Positions 35,489 through 45,212 of a stretch of DNA of 64,000 nucleotides are shown piece by piece. The notes under the pieces are model-generated. The model saw only the letters and a list, made by a program, of their open reading frames with translations. It was not told the DNA's origin and made no database searches. The translations under genes were made by a program, and so were the position numbers. Every line of letters begins with the position of its first letter. The first letter of the stretch is position 1. The DNA is taken from contig NZ_AOIT01000029.1 in the NCBI RefSeq assembly GCF_000337475.1, positions 20,866 through 84,865 on the forward strand, in the 5' to 3' direction. Origin of the DNA: Natrinema limicola JCM 13563. GTDB lineage: Archaea; Halobacteriota; Halobacteria; Halobacteriales; Natrialbaceae.

Positions 35489-38400
35489 GAGACCGCATCG
35501 AACCGACCGCGAGCACGATACGCTCGCACCCGTCGACGAGATCGAGCCGAAGGGCAACCAGAAAGCGGTTATCGAGAGCCACACGGCCTGTACGTCCGTC
35601 GACGCCGGTGCGGGCACCGGGAAGACGACGACGATGCTCGTTCGGCTCGAGCGCGCTATCGAGCGGGGTGACGTCGAGCCCGACGACGTGCTCGTGTTGA
35701 CCTTCGCGAACGAGGCCGCCGCGAGCATCCGCGCGGCGGTCGCCGAACGGCTCGACCCTGACGCAGCGGCGGCGATCGACGTCTACACTTACCACTCGTT
35801 TTGTTATCGGCTCGTCCGGGAGTACGCCTACTATCTGGGCTACTCGCCCGAGTTCGAGGTCGTTACCGAGCGCAAACGCCGACGGCTCGTCGGCCGCCTG
35901 CTTGCGGACAACGACTACGGCTTCGCGACCGCGTCGAAACACGACGGTTCACCGGCCGATCTCACGGCTGCAGTCGACCAGTTCATCGGGACGATGAGTC
36001 AGGAGAACCTCACACCAGATGAGCTGCAGGCGGCGCTGCCGCCGGTGCGGACCCTCGAGCGCTGTCACGAGTTCGTCCTCTGGCTCGAGCGACGCGCCGA
36101 CGAGACGCTCTCGTTCGACAACGAAGCGCTGCGGTATTTCAACCGGGAGGAACACGTCGAACAGGCCCGCGAGTCGCTGATCGACTACGGGAAACTCGTC
36201 TCGTACTGTCGCGAGAAGATCGCGGAAGCGCCGGCGGCCTTCCGCGAGGCCGAGCTGGTTCGTGACGTCGATCGGTATCTCCGGGTGCTCCAGCAGTGTG
36301 TGACGAACACGATCGAGACGCTCTCGCTCGACGACCCCACCACAAAACACCTGCCGCGGGCGTTGTTCGGCAACCAGATATGGGGGACAGCGACGAGCCG
36401 AATCGAACAGACGCCCTTCGGGCGGCTGAAACACTACGTCGAGTTCCTTCGGCTGGCGCGTCACTATACCGATGTCTATGCGGACTACCACGACGCTCTC
36501 GACACAGCGGACGCGCTCGATTTCGACGAACTCGTTCGGACGGCGACCTGCCTGCTCGATGATGAAGCGATCACGGACGAGATCACGGACCAGTGGACGC
36601 AGGTCTACTGCGACGAGTTTCAGGACACCGACGAGACGCAGTTTTCCCTGCTCACTGCACTCACGGACGGCTCCGATCGGCCGGACCTGCTCGCGATCGG
36701 CGACAAAGACCAGGCGATCTACGGCTGGCGTGGCACCGACCGCGAGGGACTCGATCGGCTGGCTGATGCTTACGACGACCACGAGGCGATCGAACTCGAG
36801 CGTAATTTCCGCTCGCGACAGGAGATACTCGATCTGACGAACGCCTGTGACTACGGGCCACAGTCCTCGAAGACGCTGCGCGAGGACGGCCGAACGCGAG
36901 GCACCTACACCGAAGCTGATCCGCCGGACCGCGTCGTCAAGGTCGAAAGCGACGCGATCCCAGGATCGACGGCTGAGGGAGTCGCGACGACGGTCTCGCG
37001 GCTACTCAATGGTGCGGCTGCGAACGTCCCACAGCGCGAGCTGGGCGATATCGCAGTTATCGTCCGGACGAATCGCCATGCACAGGCGATCGCGGACGCC
37101 CTCCGTGACCAACAGCTCCCATACGAAATCTCCGGCTCGCCCCGTGGCGACGTTTTGCCCGGACTGCAAACGGTGCTGTCGTATCTCCGGGTCCTCGTCG
37201 ACCCGGATGCCGATGCCCACCTCCGGCGCGTGTTGCTCGCCCGCTACCGGTTCACGGAAGACGATCTTGCGACGCTGCACGGACAGTCGGGATCGCTGCA
37301 CGACGCCGTGATGGCCATCGACGCCGAGGTGCTCACACAGCCCGATCGACTCGAGCGGGTTCGCGATCATCTCGAGCGACTCGAGCGATTTCGGGATGTC
37401 TACCCGCTGGCGGGCTTTCTGCGCCGGTTCCGGGACCTGACCCGAATCGAGTGGTTCTGTACGAGCGAGGAGCGAGCCGAGTTCGATCGCATCGAGCGGT
37501 TCGTCGAGGCCTACGACACCGACGGGGTCATCCAGTCGCTATCGATCGAATTCGTCGACGCGCTTGCCGAGACGCTTCAGGGCGGCGACAGCGATCGAAC
37601 CCGCGGAACGCGATCCGCCGACAGCGTCGACGTGATGACGGTCCATCAGGCCAAGGGCCTCGAGTTCGATACGGTCTTGGTTCCGTATCTCTCGGACGAG
37701 GAGTGGTGTGTCGACGGCGATTACGTCGAGCGAGCCCGCCACCGGCTGTTGACCGCCGCGCTCGATGACGACGTTGACTCTCCGCTTTGTGCGGATCTGG
37801 CTGCCGAGACGGTCGGTGAGGAGTGGCGAGTGCTTCACGTTGCGCTCACGCGCGCCGAGAACCACCTGTTCCTGTTCGGCTCGGAGTATGCCTACGACGG
37901 CGACGAGACCGAACTCGCGGTGTCGACTGCCGACGCCTGTCTGGCCGACGATATCGAGTGGTCGATAGCTGGTCGGCGGATGGATCTGTGGGCGTCGCTG
38001 ACCGAAAGCTTCGAGCGGGTGCGTGAGATCTACCCCGAGACGGTCGTCGATCGAACCGACGAAATCGCCGCCTCGGCCAGTGAGAATCCGGGGACGATCA
38101 CCTACTATGCTGACTACGGCGACCGGCCGGTCGAACCCCTCGAGACGCGCGAGGCGATCGAGACCGTCCACCGGCTGGGACGATTGCTCCGGGACGGCCA
38201 GTTGTTGCCGGCGGCCGACGCGGCGAGCGACGGTCGACTCGCGGCGGGCAACGACAGTGATGGGCCGGAGGGCGCGATTCGGGTTCCGGGCGGTCGCCAA
38301 CTCTCTGCGCTGACGACCGAGACCGTTCGCTTCCCGGTCGAGACGCTCGCGTCCACGACGGAACTCCCGGTCGCGATGCGCCACAGCTACTCCGCGATAG

Positions 38401-39185
38401 ACACCCACGAGACCTGTCCGCGGAAACACTACCTGGATCACGTCGTTCGGGCGATCGACGATCCACATCCCGCATCGGCGGCCGGCGGCGAAGCGACCGA
38501 GACGAACGGCGAACCGGTCCCAGTGACCGACGACCCGGCGTCACGAATCGTCGGCACCGTCTTCCACGACGTCGCCGAAGAGGCCTTCCATCGCGAGTAC
38601 CACACCCGCGAGGCGTGGCGTGAGGCCGCAGTTCGACAACTCACCGCGCGCGATTTGCTCGCCCACCGCGAGGCCGTCCTCGCCTGTATCGACCGCTACT
38701 TCGAGGCGAGCGCACCCGGTATCGATCGCCCGGTCGCCAACTGGGAGCCACTGGCTGCTGAGCTTCCCTTCTCGCTCGAGGACGTCGTCGGCGTGACGGG
38801 AGACGTGGTCGGGTACGTCGACTCGATCCGGCGATTACCCGACGGCGGGCTGGCGGTCCTCGACTACAAGGCGACCACAGAACGGATCGCGCCCGACGAC
38901 GCCGTCCAGCTCGCGCTCTACCTGCGTGCCTGTGCGGACCGGTTCGACGACCCGATCTCGGCAGCCGGCTACGTCTACGTCGGTGACGTCGACGGCCCTC
39001 GTGTCGACCTGTTCGAGCGCGACGCGCTCCCGTCGTGGAACGCGGTCCGAGAGACGCTCGCGGCAGTCGACGAGCCGTCGTTTCACGAGACGACACCGGG
39101 CGAGCACTGCCGGGGCTGTCCACACCGGTCGCTTGGCTGCGGGCCGGACGAGCACGCTCCCGGTCGTGAGGAGACGATCGACTGA
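35481..39185 (+). CDS. UvrD/Rep-type helicase fused to iron-sulfur PD-(D/E)XK nuclease, AddA-like (operon gene 3)
   Basis: 1234 residues from ATG at 35481. Helicase motifs in order: DAGAGTGKTTTMLVRLE (I), LVLTFANEAAASIR (Ia), VYCDEFQDTDETQ (II), AIGDKDQAIYGWRGTD (III), ELERNFRSR (IV), VMTVHQAKGLEFDTV (V), HVALTRAENHLFLFG (VI). The nuclease follows from about residue 970: YSAIDTHETCPRKHYL, GTVFHDVAEEAFHREY, GVTGDVVGYVDSIRRL, LAVLDYKATTERI (D..DYK), QLALYLRACADRF, and Cys cluster HCRGCPHRSLGCG. All catalytic residues are present. It likely unwinds and resects DNA ends. Confidence 0.85.
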   Translation: MAERPHRTDREHDTLAPVDEIEPKGNQKAVIESHTACTSVDAGAGTGKTTTMLVRLERAIERGDVEPDDVLVLTFANEAAASIRAAVAERLDPDAAAAIDVYTYHSFCYRLVREYAYYLGYSPEFEVVTERKRRRLVGRLLADNDYGFATASKHDGSPADLTAAVDQFIGTMSQENLTPDELQAALPPVRTLERCHEFVLWLERRADETLSFDNEALRYFNREEHVEQARESLIDYGKLVSYCREKIAEAPAAFREAELVRDVDRYLRVLQQCVTNTIETLSLDDPTTKHLPRALFGNQIWGTATSRIEQTPFGRLKHYVEFLRLARHYTDVYADYHDALDTADALDFDELVRTATCLLDDEAITDEITDQWTQVYCDEFQDTDETQFSLLTALTDGSDRPDLLAIGDKDQAIYGWRGTDREGLDRLADAYDDHEAIELERNFRSRQEILDLTNACDYGPQSSKTLREDGRTRGTYTEADPPDRVVKVESDAIPGSTAEGVATTVSRLLNGAAANVPQRELGDIAVIVRTNRHAQAIADALRDQQLPYEISGSPRGDVLPGLQTVLSYLRVLVDPDADAHLRRVLLARYRFTEDDLATLHGQSGSLHDAVMAIDAEVLTQPDRLERVRDHLERLERFRDVYPLAGFLRRFRDLTRIEWFCTSEERAEFDRIERFVEAYDTDGVIQSLSIEFVDALAETLQGGDSDRTRGTRSADSVDVMTVHQAKGLEFDTVLVPYLSDEEWCVDGDYVERARHRLLTAALDDDVDSPLCADLAAETVGEEWRVLHVALTRAENHLFLFGSEYAYDGDETELAVSTADACLADDIEWSIAGRRMDLWASLTESFERVREIYPETVVDRTDEIAASASENPGTITYYADYGDRPVEPLETREAIETVHRLGRLLRDGQLLPAADAASDGRLAAGNDSDGPEGAIRVPGGRQLSALTTETVRFPVETLASTTELPVAMRHSYSAIDTHETCPRKHYLDHVVRAIDDPHPASAAGGEATETNGEPVPVTDDPASRIVGTVFHDVAEEAFHREYHTREAWREAAVRQLTARDLLAHREAVLACIDRYFEASAPGIDRPVANWEPLAAELPFSLEDVVGVTGDVVGYVDSIRRLPDGGLAVLDYKATTERIAPDDAVQLALYLRACADRFDDPISAAGYVYVGDVDGPRVDLFERDALPSWNAVRETLAAVDEPSFHETTPGEHCRGCPHRSLGCGPDEHAPGREETID

Positions 39186-39227
39186 GCAGCAGCTATCGAT
39201 TCGGCTCGCCGGATCGAGAACGGTTCG

Positions 39228-39371
39228 TTACTCCGCGTCGGACTCGTCCGGAAGGTGATCGACGCCGTACACCTGCATCACCTGCCGAATGTGAAAATCC
39301 TTCTCGCTTGGATCGTCGGTTTGTAACGCTTGCTCGAGGTGTTCTCTACAGTTATCGGATAGCTTCCTCAT
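39228..39371 (-). CDS. 47-residue conserved haloarchaeal protein
   Basis: Reads MRKLSDNCREHLEQALQTDD then PSEKDFHIRQVMQVYGVD, ending PDESDAE and TAA at 39228-39230. Compact, amphipathic, with one Cys and two His, probably helical. I recall similar haloarchaeal small proteins but no function. It converges with the helicase operon and has its own TATA-like box. Confidence 0.7.
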   Translation of the reverse strand: MRKLSDNCREHLEQALQTDDPSEKDFHIRQVMQVYGVDHLPDESDAE

Positions 39372-39404
39372 CCTCGCGTCGTGGTAGGGAACCGAGACAC
39401 TAAA

Positions 39405-39414
39405 CCTATATGAT
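39405..39414 (-). promoter_or_regulatory. TATA-like box for the 47-residue gene
   Basis: On the minus strand it reads atcatatagg, about 35 bases before the ATG at 39371, leaving a leader of roughly 8-12 bases. Confidence 0.4.
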
Positions 39415-39541
39415 ACCTAATACGTGTGGCGAGTGGCTATTACTGACGAGAACGGCCGTGCGAACGGAGGAACAACGGAGAGAGAAGTGGTGGATTACAC
39501 AGCTTCGAGGAGAACGCCCACGACTGCAGTCGTGGGAGTCG

Positions 39542-42085
39542 TCACGGCTGCCAGTGAAACCGGGTTGGATCGCGCGCTGCAAGCGCCGTCCGAACCGCGG
39601 CGACGTTCTCTGCGACGTCGTGGATCCGTACGATGTCGGCCCCGCGGTCGGCCGCAAGCGCCGTCGCAGCGACAGTTGCCTCGAGCCGGTCGCCCGGTTC
39701 GCGACCGACGTGTTCGAACATGGACTTGTGAGAGTGGCCGAACAGGACGGGACAGCCGAGTGCGTGGAACTCGTCGATTCGATCGAGGAGTTCGAAGTTC
39801 TCCGCTGCGGTCTTGCCGAAGCCGATTCCGGGATCGACGATGATCTGCTCGCGATCGAGGCCAGCCTTCTCTGCGAGTAACACGCGTTCGGAGAGCTGAT
39901 CGAGGACGTCTGCGACGACATCGTCGTACTCGACGTCGCGGTCGGGGACGACCGGCGCGTCGATGCTATGCATCACGACCAAGTTCGCGTCGTGGTCGGC
40001 GACGACAAAGCGCATCTCCGGATCCTCGAGCCCCGAGACGTCGTTGATGATGTCCGCGCCGGCCGCGAGGGTCGCGTCGGCGACGGCGGCCCGGCGGGTG
40101 TCGACCGACAGCATCGCGTCGAGATCGGCGATTGCCTCGATCACTGGGAGGACGCGCTCCAGTTCTTCGTCGACTGAGACAGGATCGGAGCCTGGCCGGG
40201 TCGATTCGCCACCGACGTCGATCACGTCGACCCCGGCGTCGACCATCGCTTCGGCGCGGGCGACCGCGTCCTCGAGTGCGTTGTATTTGCCGCCGTCGTG
40301 GAAGCTGTCGGGCGTGACGTTCAAGATGCCCATGACGGCCGTCCGATCCGTCCAGAGAGCGTCCGATTTGGTCGCCTCGTCTGTAGAACGGGACGGAGAC
40401 CGGGACCGTCCCGCGGTGTGACCCGCCGCCGATGTCGGTCGGTCCTCGGCGTCAGCTCCAGCCTCGAGCGCGAGGGTATCGCGCAGTTCCCGGGCGACGT
40501 CTGCTACCCCGTGGGGGCGTGACCGGCTCTCGAGCGCCTCGACGAGCGACTCGAACTGGGCAAGCGTGCCCATCAACACGGCGTCGACGGCCTCGTCGTC
40601 GCGCTCGATGCCCGACAGGGCACATTCCCCGCCCACTCGCAGCAACTCTTCTTTCAGGACGCTCGCCTGTCGGTCCCGCAACGCCGTTCTGACGACCCGG
40701 TGGACGGCGTCGCCGTCCAGCCGTTCGATGTCGCCTGCGGCGACGTTTGCCCCCTCGAGTGCGTCGCGGGCATCGGCGAGGTCGCGGATACGCTTTGGAA
40801 CGTCAGTCCGGGTCCAGCGAGAGCGTGCCTCCGCGACGACGAACAGCGAGCCGGTGACGAGCACGCAGTCGTCGCCGTCGGCCGCCTCGAGCGCGCGTGC
40901 GAGCGCGTCCTGAACGGTGGCTTCGGTCCGGACCGTGTCGACACCGGCGTCGGCGAACGCTTCGGCGAGGACGGCACGATCCTCCGCGCGGTCGAGCGTC
41001 GGCTCGGTCGTTACGACGTGCTCGGGCGTCGGCAACGCGGCGGCCATCGCGCGGTGTTCTTTCTCGTGCATCGCGCCGAAGACGACGTGGAGGTCGTCGT
41101 AGTCGTAGGTCGCGAGCGTCTCGCCGAGTCGCTCGCAGGCACCAGGGTTGTGCGCCCCGTCGAGGACGGTCAGCGGCTCGGTGTCGATCACTTCGAACCG
41201 GCCCGGCCAGTGGGCACTTCGCAGCCCGCGGGCGAGGGCCGACGCTGAAACGTCGGCGAACTGCCGAGCGAGAACTGTGGCGATGCCGGCGTTGACCGCC
41301 TGGTGTTCGCCCAGCAGCGGGATCCGCGTCTCGAGGTCCCAGTCGTCGCCGTCGATCGAGACGGTTGCTTCGATGTGGTTTGCCCGCCCCTCGTAGGTGA
41401 CGCGAACATCGGGCTGTGTGTCAGTCTCTGTATCCGTCCCGACAGTTACCACGTCACCGGCGACGTCACGAATCGCATCGAGTGGCTCGCCGGTCACGCC
41501 CGTGACCAGCGGCGCGTCGTCGGGTGCGACGTGGGCCTTATCGCGGGCGATTTCCGCTTCGGTGTCGCCGAGGATGCCCGTATGCTCTAACGTGACGCTC
41601 GTCACTGCGCTGGCGATGGGATCGACGATGCTCGTCGCGTCGTACTTGCCGCCGATGCCGACCTCGAGGATGGCGACGTCGACGTCCTCGCGGCCGAACT
41701 GCCACAGCGCCATCGCCGTCATCGCCTCGAAGAAGGTGGGCGACTCGCCGTCGGCGGCCTGCGCTGTAACGTACTCGCGGATCGCTTCAACGTACTCACA
41801 GACGGCCGACCGGGGAATCTTCCGGCCGTCGACGCGGACCCGCTCGCGGAGGTCCTCGAGGTGGGGCGAGGTGTAGAGGCCGACGGAGTAGCCGGCCTCC
41901 CGCAGAGTTCGCTCGAGCATGCGGGCCGTGCTCCCTTTCCCGTTGGAGCCGGCGATCTGCACGAAATCGACGTCGGCATGAGGGTGCTCAAGGTGAGACA
42001 GCAACCGGGCCGTCGACTCGGTGCCCGGCTTCGGGCGGAACCGCCGGAGATCGAATAAGAAATCCGCCGCCTCGTAATACTCCAT
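39542..42085 (-). CDS. folCP: Bifunctional folylpolyglutamate/dihydrofolate synthase - dihydropteroate synthase
   Basis: 847 residues from ATG at 42085 (MEYYEAADFLFDLRRFRPKP). FolC part about residues 1-425: Mur-ligase ATP loop VQIAGSNGKGSTARMLE, LEVGIGGKYDATSIVDP, DGAHNPGACERL. FolP part about 590-847: IMGILNVTPDSFHDGGKYNA, DVGGESTRPGSDPVS, GADIINDVSGLEDPEM and VDPGIGFGKTAAENFEL. Between them lies a 130-residue linker with RQASVLKEELLRVGGECALS, similar to the N-terminal extension of some clostridial dihydropteroate synthases as I remember them. Makes and glutamylates folates. FolC-FolP fusions are known in haloarchaea. Confidence 0.93.
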   Translation of the reverse strand: MEYYEAADFLFDLRRFRPKPGTESTARLLSHLEHPHADVDFVQIAGSNGKGSTARMLERTLREAGYSVGLYTSPHLEDLRERVRVDGRKIPRSAVCEYVEAIREYVTAQAADGESPTFFEAMTAMALWQFGREDVDVAILEVGIGGKYDATSIVDPIASAVTSVTLEHTGILGDTEAEIARDKAHVAPDDAPLVTGVTGEPLDAIRDVAGDVVTVGTDTETDTQPDVRVTYEGRANHIEATVSIDGDDWDLETRIPLLGEHQAVNAGIATVLARQFADVSASALARGLRSAHWPGRFEVIDTEPLTVLDGAHNPGACERLGETLATYDYDDLHVVFGAMHEKEHRAMAAALPTPEHVVTTEPTLDRAEDRAVLAEAFADAGVDTVRTEATVQDALARALEAADGDDCVLVTGSLFVVAEARSRWTRTDVPKRIRDLADARDALEGANVAAGDIERLDGDAVHRVVRTALRDRQASVLKEELLRVGGECALSGIERDDEAVDAVLMGTLAQFESLVEALESRSRPHGVADVARELRDTLALEAGADAEDRPTSAAGHTAGRSRSPSRSTDEATKSDALWTDRTAVMGILNVTPDSFHDGGKYNALEDAVARAEAMVDAGVDVIDVGGESTRPGSDPVSVDEELERVLPVIEAIADLDAMLSVDTRRAAVADATLAAGADIINDVSGLEDPEMRFVVADHDANLVVMHSIDAPVVPDRDVEYDDVVADVLDQLSERVLLAEKAGLDREQIIVDPGIGFGKTAAENFELLDRIDEFHALGCPVLFGHSHKSMFEHVGREPGDRLEATVAATALAADRGADIVRIHDVAENVAAVRTALAARDPTRFHWQP

Positions 42086-42154
42086 ACAGTGACCGAGAGC
42101 CCGGTCGTTTTTGATACTGTCGGACAAGGGGCGGTGTCCCGTCGATCACGAACA

Positions 42155-42177
42155 TCGGCTGTCGGAGCTACAGCCGA
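42155..42177 (-). terminator. Stem-loop just after the small membrane gene, possible terminator
   Basis: tcggctgt (42155-42162) and acagccga (42170-42177) form a perfect 8-bp stem with a 7-base loop, five bases past the TAA of the small membrane gene on the minus strand. There is no U-run after it, so a classical intrinsic terminator is not clear. Confidence 0.35.
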
Positions 42178-42182
42178 CGGTG

Positions 42183-42425
42183 TTACGTACCGCGAAGCCC
42201 CGTCGGCGGCCGGAAGAAAACGCCATCGAACAGCGCGAGCGCCGCGATGGCTGCGCCGCCGAGAACGGCCGCTTCGAAGGGGAGACTGAGCAATCGACTA
42301 GCGAGAAACGCGACCACGAACGCTGTCGGGATCAGTCCCAACAGGAGATCGTACCGGTCGATCGTCAACGACCGATCATCGATTCGAGAACGGTCGACGA
42401 TTCCAGTGATGTCTCTCGCCACCAT
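42183..42425 (-). CDS. Two-span small membrane protein, unknown function
   Basis: 80 residues, MVARDITGIVDRSRIDDRSL start, then spans about residues 27-47 and 52-68 and a basic end (FFRPPTGLRGT). No family recognised. Placed between the folCP gene downstream and the ABC ATPase gene upstream on the same strand, with 97 and 110 base gaps. Confidence 0.55.
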   Translation of the reverse strand: MVARDITGIVDRSRIDDRSLTIDRYDLLLGLIPTAFVVAFLASRLLSLPFEAAVLGGAAIAALALFDGVFFRPPTGLRGT

Positions 42426-42535
42426 CGATTCTCACCTCCGTACGACTGTACGATATCTTGCCACTAAAACGTAGTGGATATGAGTCCTCGAGAGCGGGCA
42501 AGACGCTATCTACGTGGCTCTCTGCCGTCGAACGG

Positions 42536-43318
42536 TCATTTCAACGGACGTTCCCGTGTGTGTCCCTCGTCCGTCGGCTCGCGAGTGATCTCGAGGAACG
42601 CATCCTCGAGACTGCGCGCGTCGCCGGTCTCGGCACGGGTCTTGAGCCGTTCGGGATCGTCCTCGGCGACGAGCGTCCCGTTGTGGAGGACGCCGATCTC
42701 GTCGGCCAGTTCGTCGACGACAGGGAGGATGTGCGTCGAGAGGAAGATCGTCATCTCGTGGTCGGCGAGGTCGGCGATGGTCTCGCGCATCGTCCGGGCC
42801 GCGCGGGGATCGAGCCCGCTGGTCGGTTCGTCGAGGAAGGCCACGTCCGGTTCGTGCAGGACTGCCTGGATGACGCCGACTTTCTGGCGCATTCCCTTCG
42901 AGTAGTCCTCGATGCGCTTGTGGGCGTCCTCGAGCAGGTCGAAGCGCTCGAGCAACGCGTCGATGCGCTCGCTTGCCTCGGTCTCGGAGATGTCCCGGAG
43001 GCCGGCAGCGTACTCGAGTTGTTCCCGGCCAGTGAGTTCGTCGTAGACTGGCGGCTCTTCTGGCAGATAACCGATGTGTGGGGTAATCGACTCGCGATCC
43101 GTGATCGAATGGCCGGCGACGCGAGCCGTCCCTGCGGTCGGTCTCGTCAGCGTCGTCAGTATCCGCATCGTGGTCGTCTTCCCCGCCCCGTTGGGTCCAA
43201 GAAACCCATAGACGGTGCCGCGGTCGACGGTCATCGTCAACTCCGAGACGGCGGTCGTCTCGCCGTATCGCTTCGTCAGTCCGTCGGTTTCGATGGCGGG
43301 GGCATCGGCAGGGCGCAT
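42536..43318 (-). CDS. ABC transporter ATP-binding protein
   Basis: 260 residues. Walker A GFLGPNGAGKTTTMRILTTL, signature YSKGMRQKVG, Walker B VAFLDEPTSGLDPRAARTM, switch His in FLSTHILPVVDEL. Resembles the CcmA/NatA group of exporters. The predicted permease gene lies head to head on the other strand (43479), so the two genes share a 160-base divergent promoter region. Substrate unknown. Confidence 0.9.
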   Translation of the reverse strand: MRPADAPAIETDGLTKRYGETTAVSELTMTVDRGTVYGFLGPNGAGKTTTMRILTTLTRPTAGTARVAGHSITDRESITPHIGYLPEEPPVYDELTGREQLEYAAGLRDISETEASERIDALLERFDLLEDAHKRIEDYSKGMRQKVGVIQAVLHEPDVAFLDEPTSGLDPRAARTMRETIADLADHEMTIFLSTHILPVVDELADEIGVLHNGTLVAEDDPERLKTRAETGDARSLEDAFLEITREPTDEGHTRERPLK

Positions 43319-43478
43319 ACGCGTTCGTTTGGCGGTGTCTAATTAAAAGTGTGTCATGTTTGAGCGGTCGCCACGATCGAATGACAGATATCCAAAGGGT
43401 TTACTGCCAGCACACCTCGAACACGACTATGAGCCCGGAATTGCTCCCCTCCTGCCGACCGACGCGAGGTGTTTCGTG

Positions 43479-45140
43479 ATGACACACGCTGCGCTGACTG
43501 TCGCGGATCTCGATTTCCGCCGGACCGTTCGCTCGATCGTCGGCAATCGGACGAAGTTGCTCCTGATGGCCCTGGTCGCAGTGGTCGCGCTCGGCCCGAT
43601 CACGGTCCTCGGTGTGTCCCTCTTGCCAACGCTGGGCGAGCAGGCCGTCACCGCCTCGCTCACGACCGCCACCGCCACGACGGTCCTCGAGTACGTGACC
43701 GGCGGGATCGCGGTGTTGTGGGTGCTCCTGGCCGTGATGACGATTATGCGAACCGTCACGGCAGTCGCCGCCGTCGACGAGCCCGCGTTCCTCTTGTTGT
43801 CGACGGCAGTTCGCAACGCCGTCGTCGGCATCGTCGCCGCCGAAGTCGCGCGCTACGCGGTCGTCGTGCTGCCGCTCACTGCGCTCTTCGCCGGCGCGTT
43901 TGCGGTCGGTGCGGGAACGCCGATTCCCGTCGTCACCGCGACGCTTTCGGTTGCGCTGGTCGTCGTCACCGCCGTTCCGGTCGGCTTCCTCGTTGGCATC
44001 TGGGTGCGACATCTGATCACCGTCTACGAGCCGATCGCCCGCTATCGAACGCTGCTGTTTGCCGCGTTCTGGCTCGCCTACTTCGGCGCAATCGCGACCG
44101 GCGGCCTCAACGCGGTCATGGGGACGCTGTTTACCGCGTTACAGGCGAGCCCGCTGGGCTGGCCCGGGCACCTGCTGGTGATCGGAATCCCCGGCCTCGA
44201 GCCCTCACTATCCGCGATCGCCGGGGCCATCGCCGGCACCGTCTGTCTCGCAAGCGTCGCCCTTGCGGCCGCCGTCCCCGCCGCAGACCGCCACTGGTTC
44301 GCGGATCCGGCTCGTCCCGACGACGACCCGATCGACGAGGAATCGTCGTCCGATCGGCTCACTGCGCTCCTCGCAGGGCGCGTCTCGCGGCCGGTTCGAA
44401 CCGTGACGGTGACGGCGATCCGCCGGACGAAACGCGCCCCGATCCGGTTGGCCTACGCCGGCTACCCGCTGTTGGGCGCGCTCGGGTTCATCCAGCAGAT
44501 CGTCGAACTCGGGACGGTACCGGCGTTTCTGGCCGTCCTCTTCTGTCTGTACGCCGTCTGGGCTGCCGGCGTCCTCTTTACGCTCAATCCACTGGGCGAC
44601 CTCGGGCCGGCTCTGCCTGCCGTCGTCACGTCGACGCTGACCGGCAGGCAGGCGATTCGCGGCCGGATGCTTGCCGGCGCGCTCGTCGGCGTCCCGCTCG
44701 CGTTCGTCGTCTCGCTGGCATTCGGGATCGCAAGCCCGCTCGAGCTCGAGCAGACCGCCGCCCTGACTGTCGCGACCGTCGCCGGGGCAATTGCGACGCC
44801 GGCGCTCGCGACCGGGATCGGCTCGGCGTTTCCCCGCTTTGGCAGCGTCAACGTCACCAACAACCGAGAGGCGGTGATGCCAAGCAAGACGGCGTTTGCC
44901 GTCTACACGCTCGCGATCACGCTGCCGTCGGTCGCCGCCGCCGTGTTGTATCTCGAGGCCCCCGAGTCGATCGCCGGGCTGCTCGCGTCGATGTCGGCGT
45001 GGACGCCGCTGCCGTCGGTCTCGATTTCTGCCCGCGCGATCACGATCGGTGCCTGCACCGTCCTCATCGGCGGGCTGGTCGCGCCAGTCATCTCCTATTT
45101 CTACGCCGTCGAGCGCTTCGACTGGTACGACTTCGAGTAG
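43479..45140 (+). CDS. Multi-span ABC-type permease, partner of the divergent ATPase
   Basis: 553 residues from ATG at 43479 (MTHAALTVADLDFRRTVRSI). About 12 spans in two halves with a hydrophilic stretch (ADPARPDDDPIDEESSSDRL) near residue 285. No obvious known family; the pairing with the ABC ATPase and the lack of its own ATP site make it the likely membrane subunit. The frame opens earlier at 43356, but 43479 leaves room for a promoter and gives a normal N-terminus. Confidence 0.75.
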   Translation: MTHAALTVADLDFRRTVRSIVGNRTKLLLMALVAVVALGPITVLGVSLLPTLGEQAVTASLTTATATTVLEYVTGGIAVLWVLLAVMTIMRTVTAVAAVDEPAFLLLSTAVRNAVVGIVAAEVARYAVVVLPLTALFAGAFAVGAGTPIPVVTATLSVALVVVTAVPVGFLVGIWVRHLITVYEPIARYRTLLFAAFWLAYFGAIATGGLNAVMGTLFTALQASPLGWPGHLLVIGIPGLEPSLSAIAGAIAGTVCLASVALAAAVPAADRHWFADPARPDDDPIDEESSSDRLTALLAGRVSRPVRTVTVTAIRRTKRAPIRLAYAGYPLLGALGFIQQIVELGTVPAFLAVLFCLYAVWAAGVLFTLNPLGDLGPALPAVVTSTLTGRQAIRGRMLAGALVGVPLAFVVSLAFGIASPLELEQTAALTVATVAGAIATPALATGIGSAFPRFGSVNVTNNREAVMPSKTAFAVYTLAITLPSVAAAVLYLEAPESIAGLLASMSAWTPLPSVSISARAITIGACTVLIGGLVAPVISYFYAVERFDWYDFE

Positions 45141-45212
45141 CAGACTCCAGAACGAGTTCCGTCACAAACGCCACACCGGCGTCGAAAAACAGGTGCTCGA
45201 GGGCCGACGCGC

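Noticed and set aside
34187..35728. 513-codon minus-strand open frame opposite the helicase-nuclease operon
   Set aside because: Antisense shadow: Arg/Ser/Val-rich, not acidic, and it crosses two junctions of real overlapping genes.
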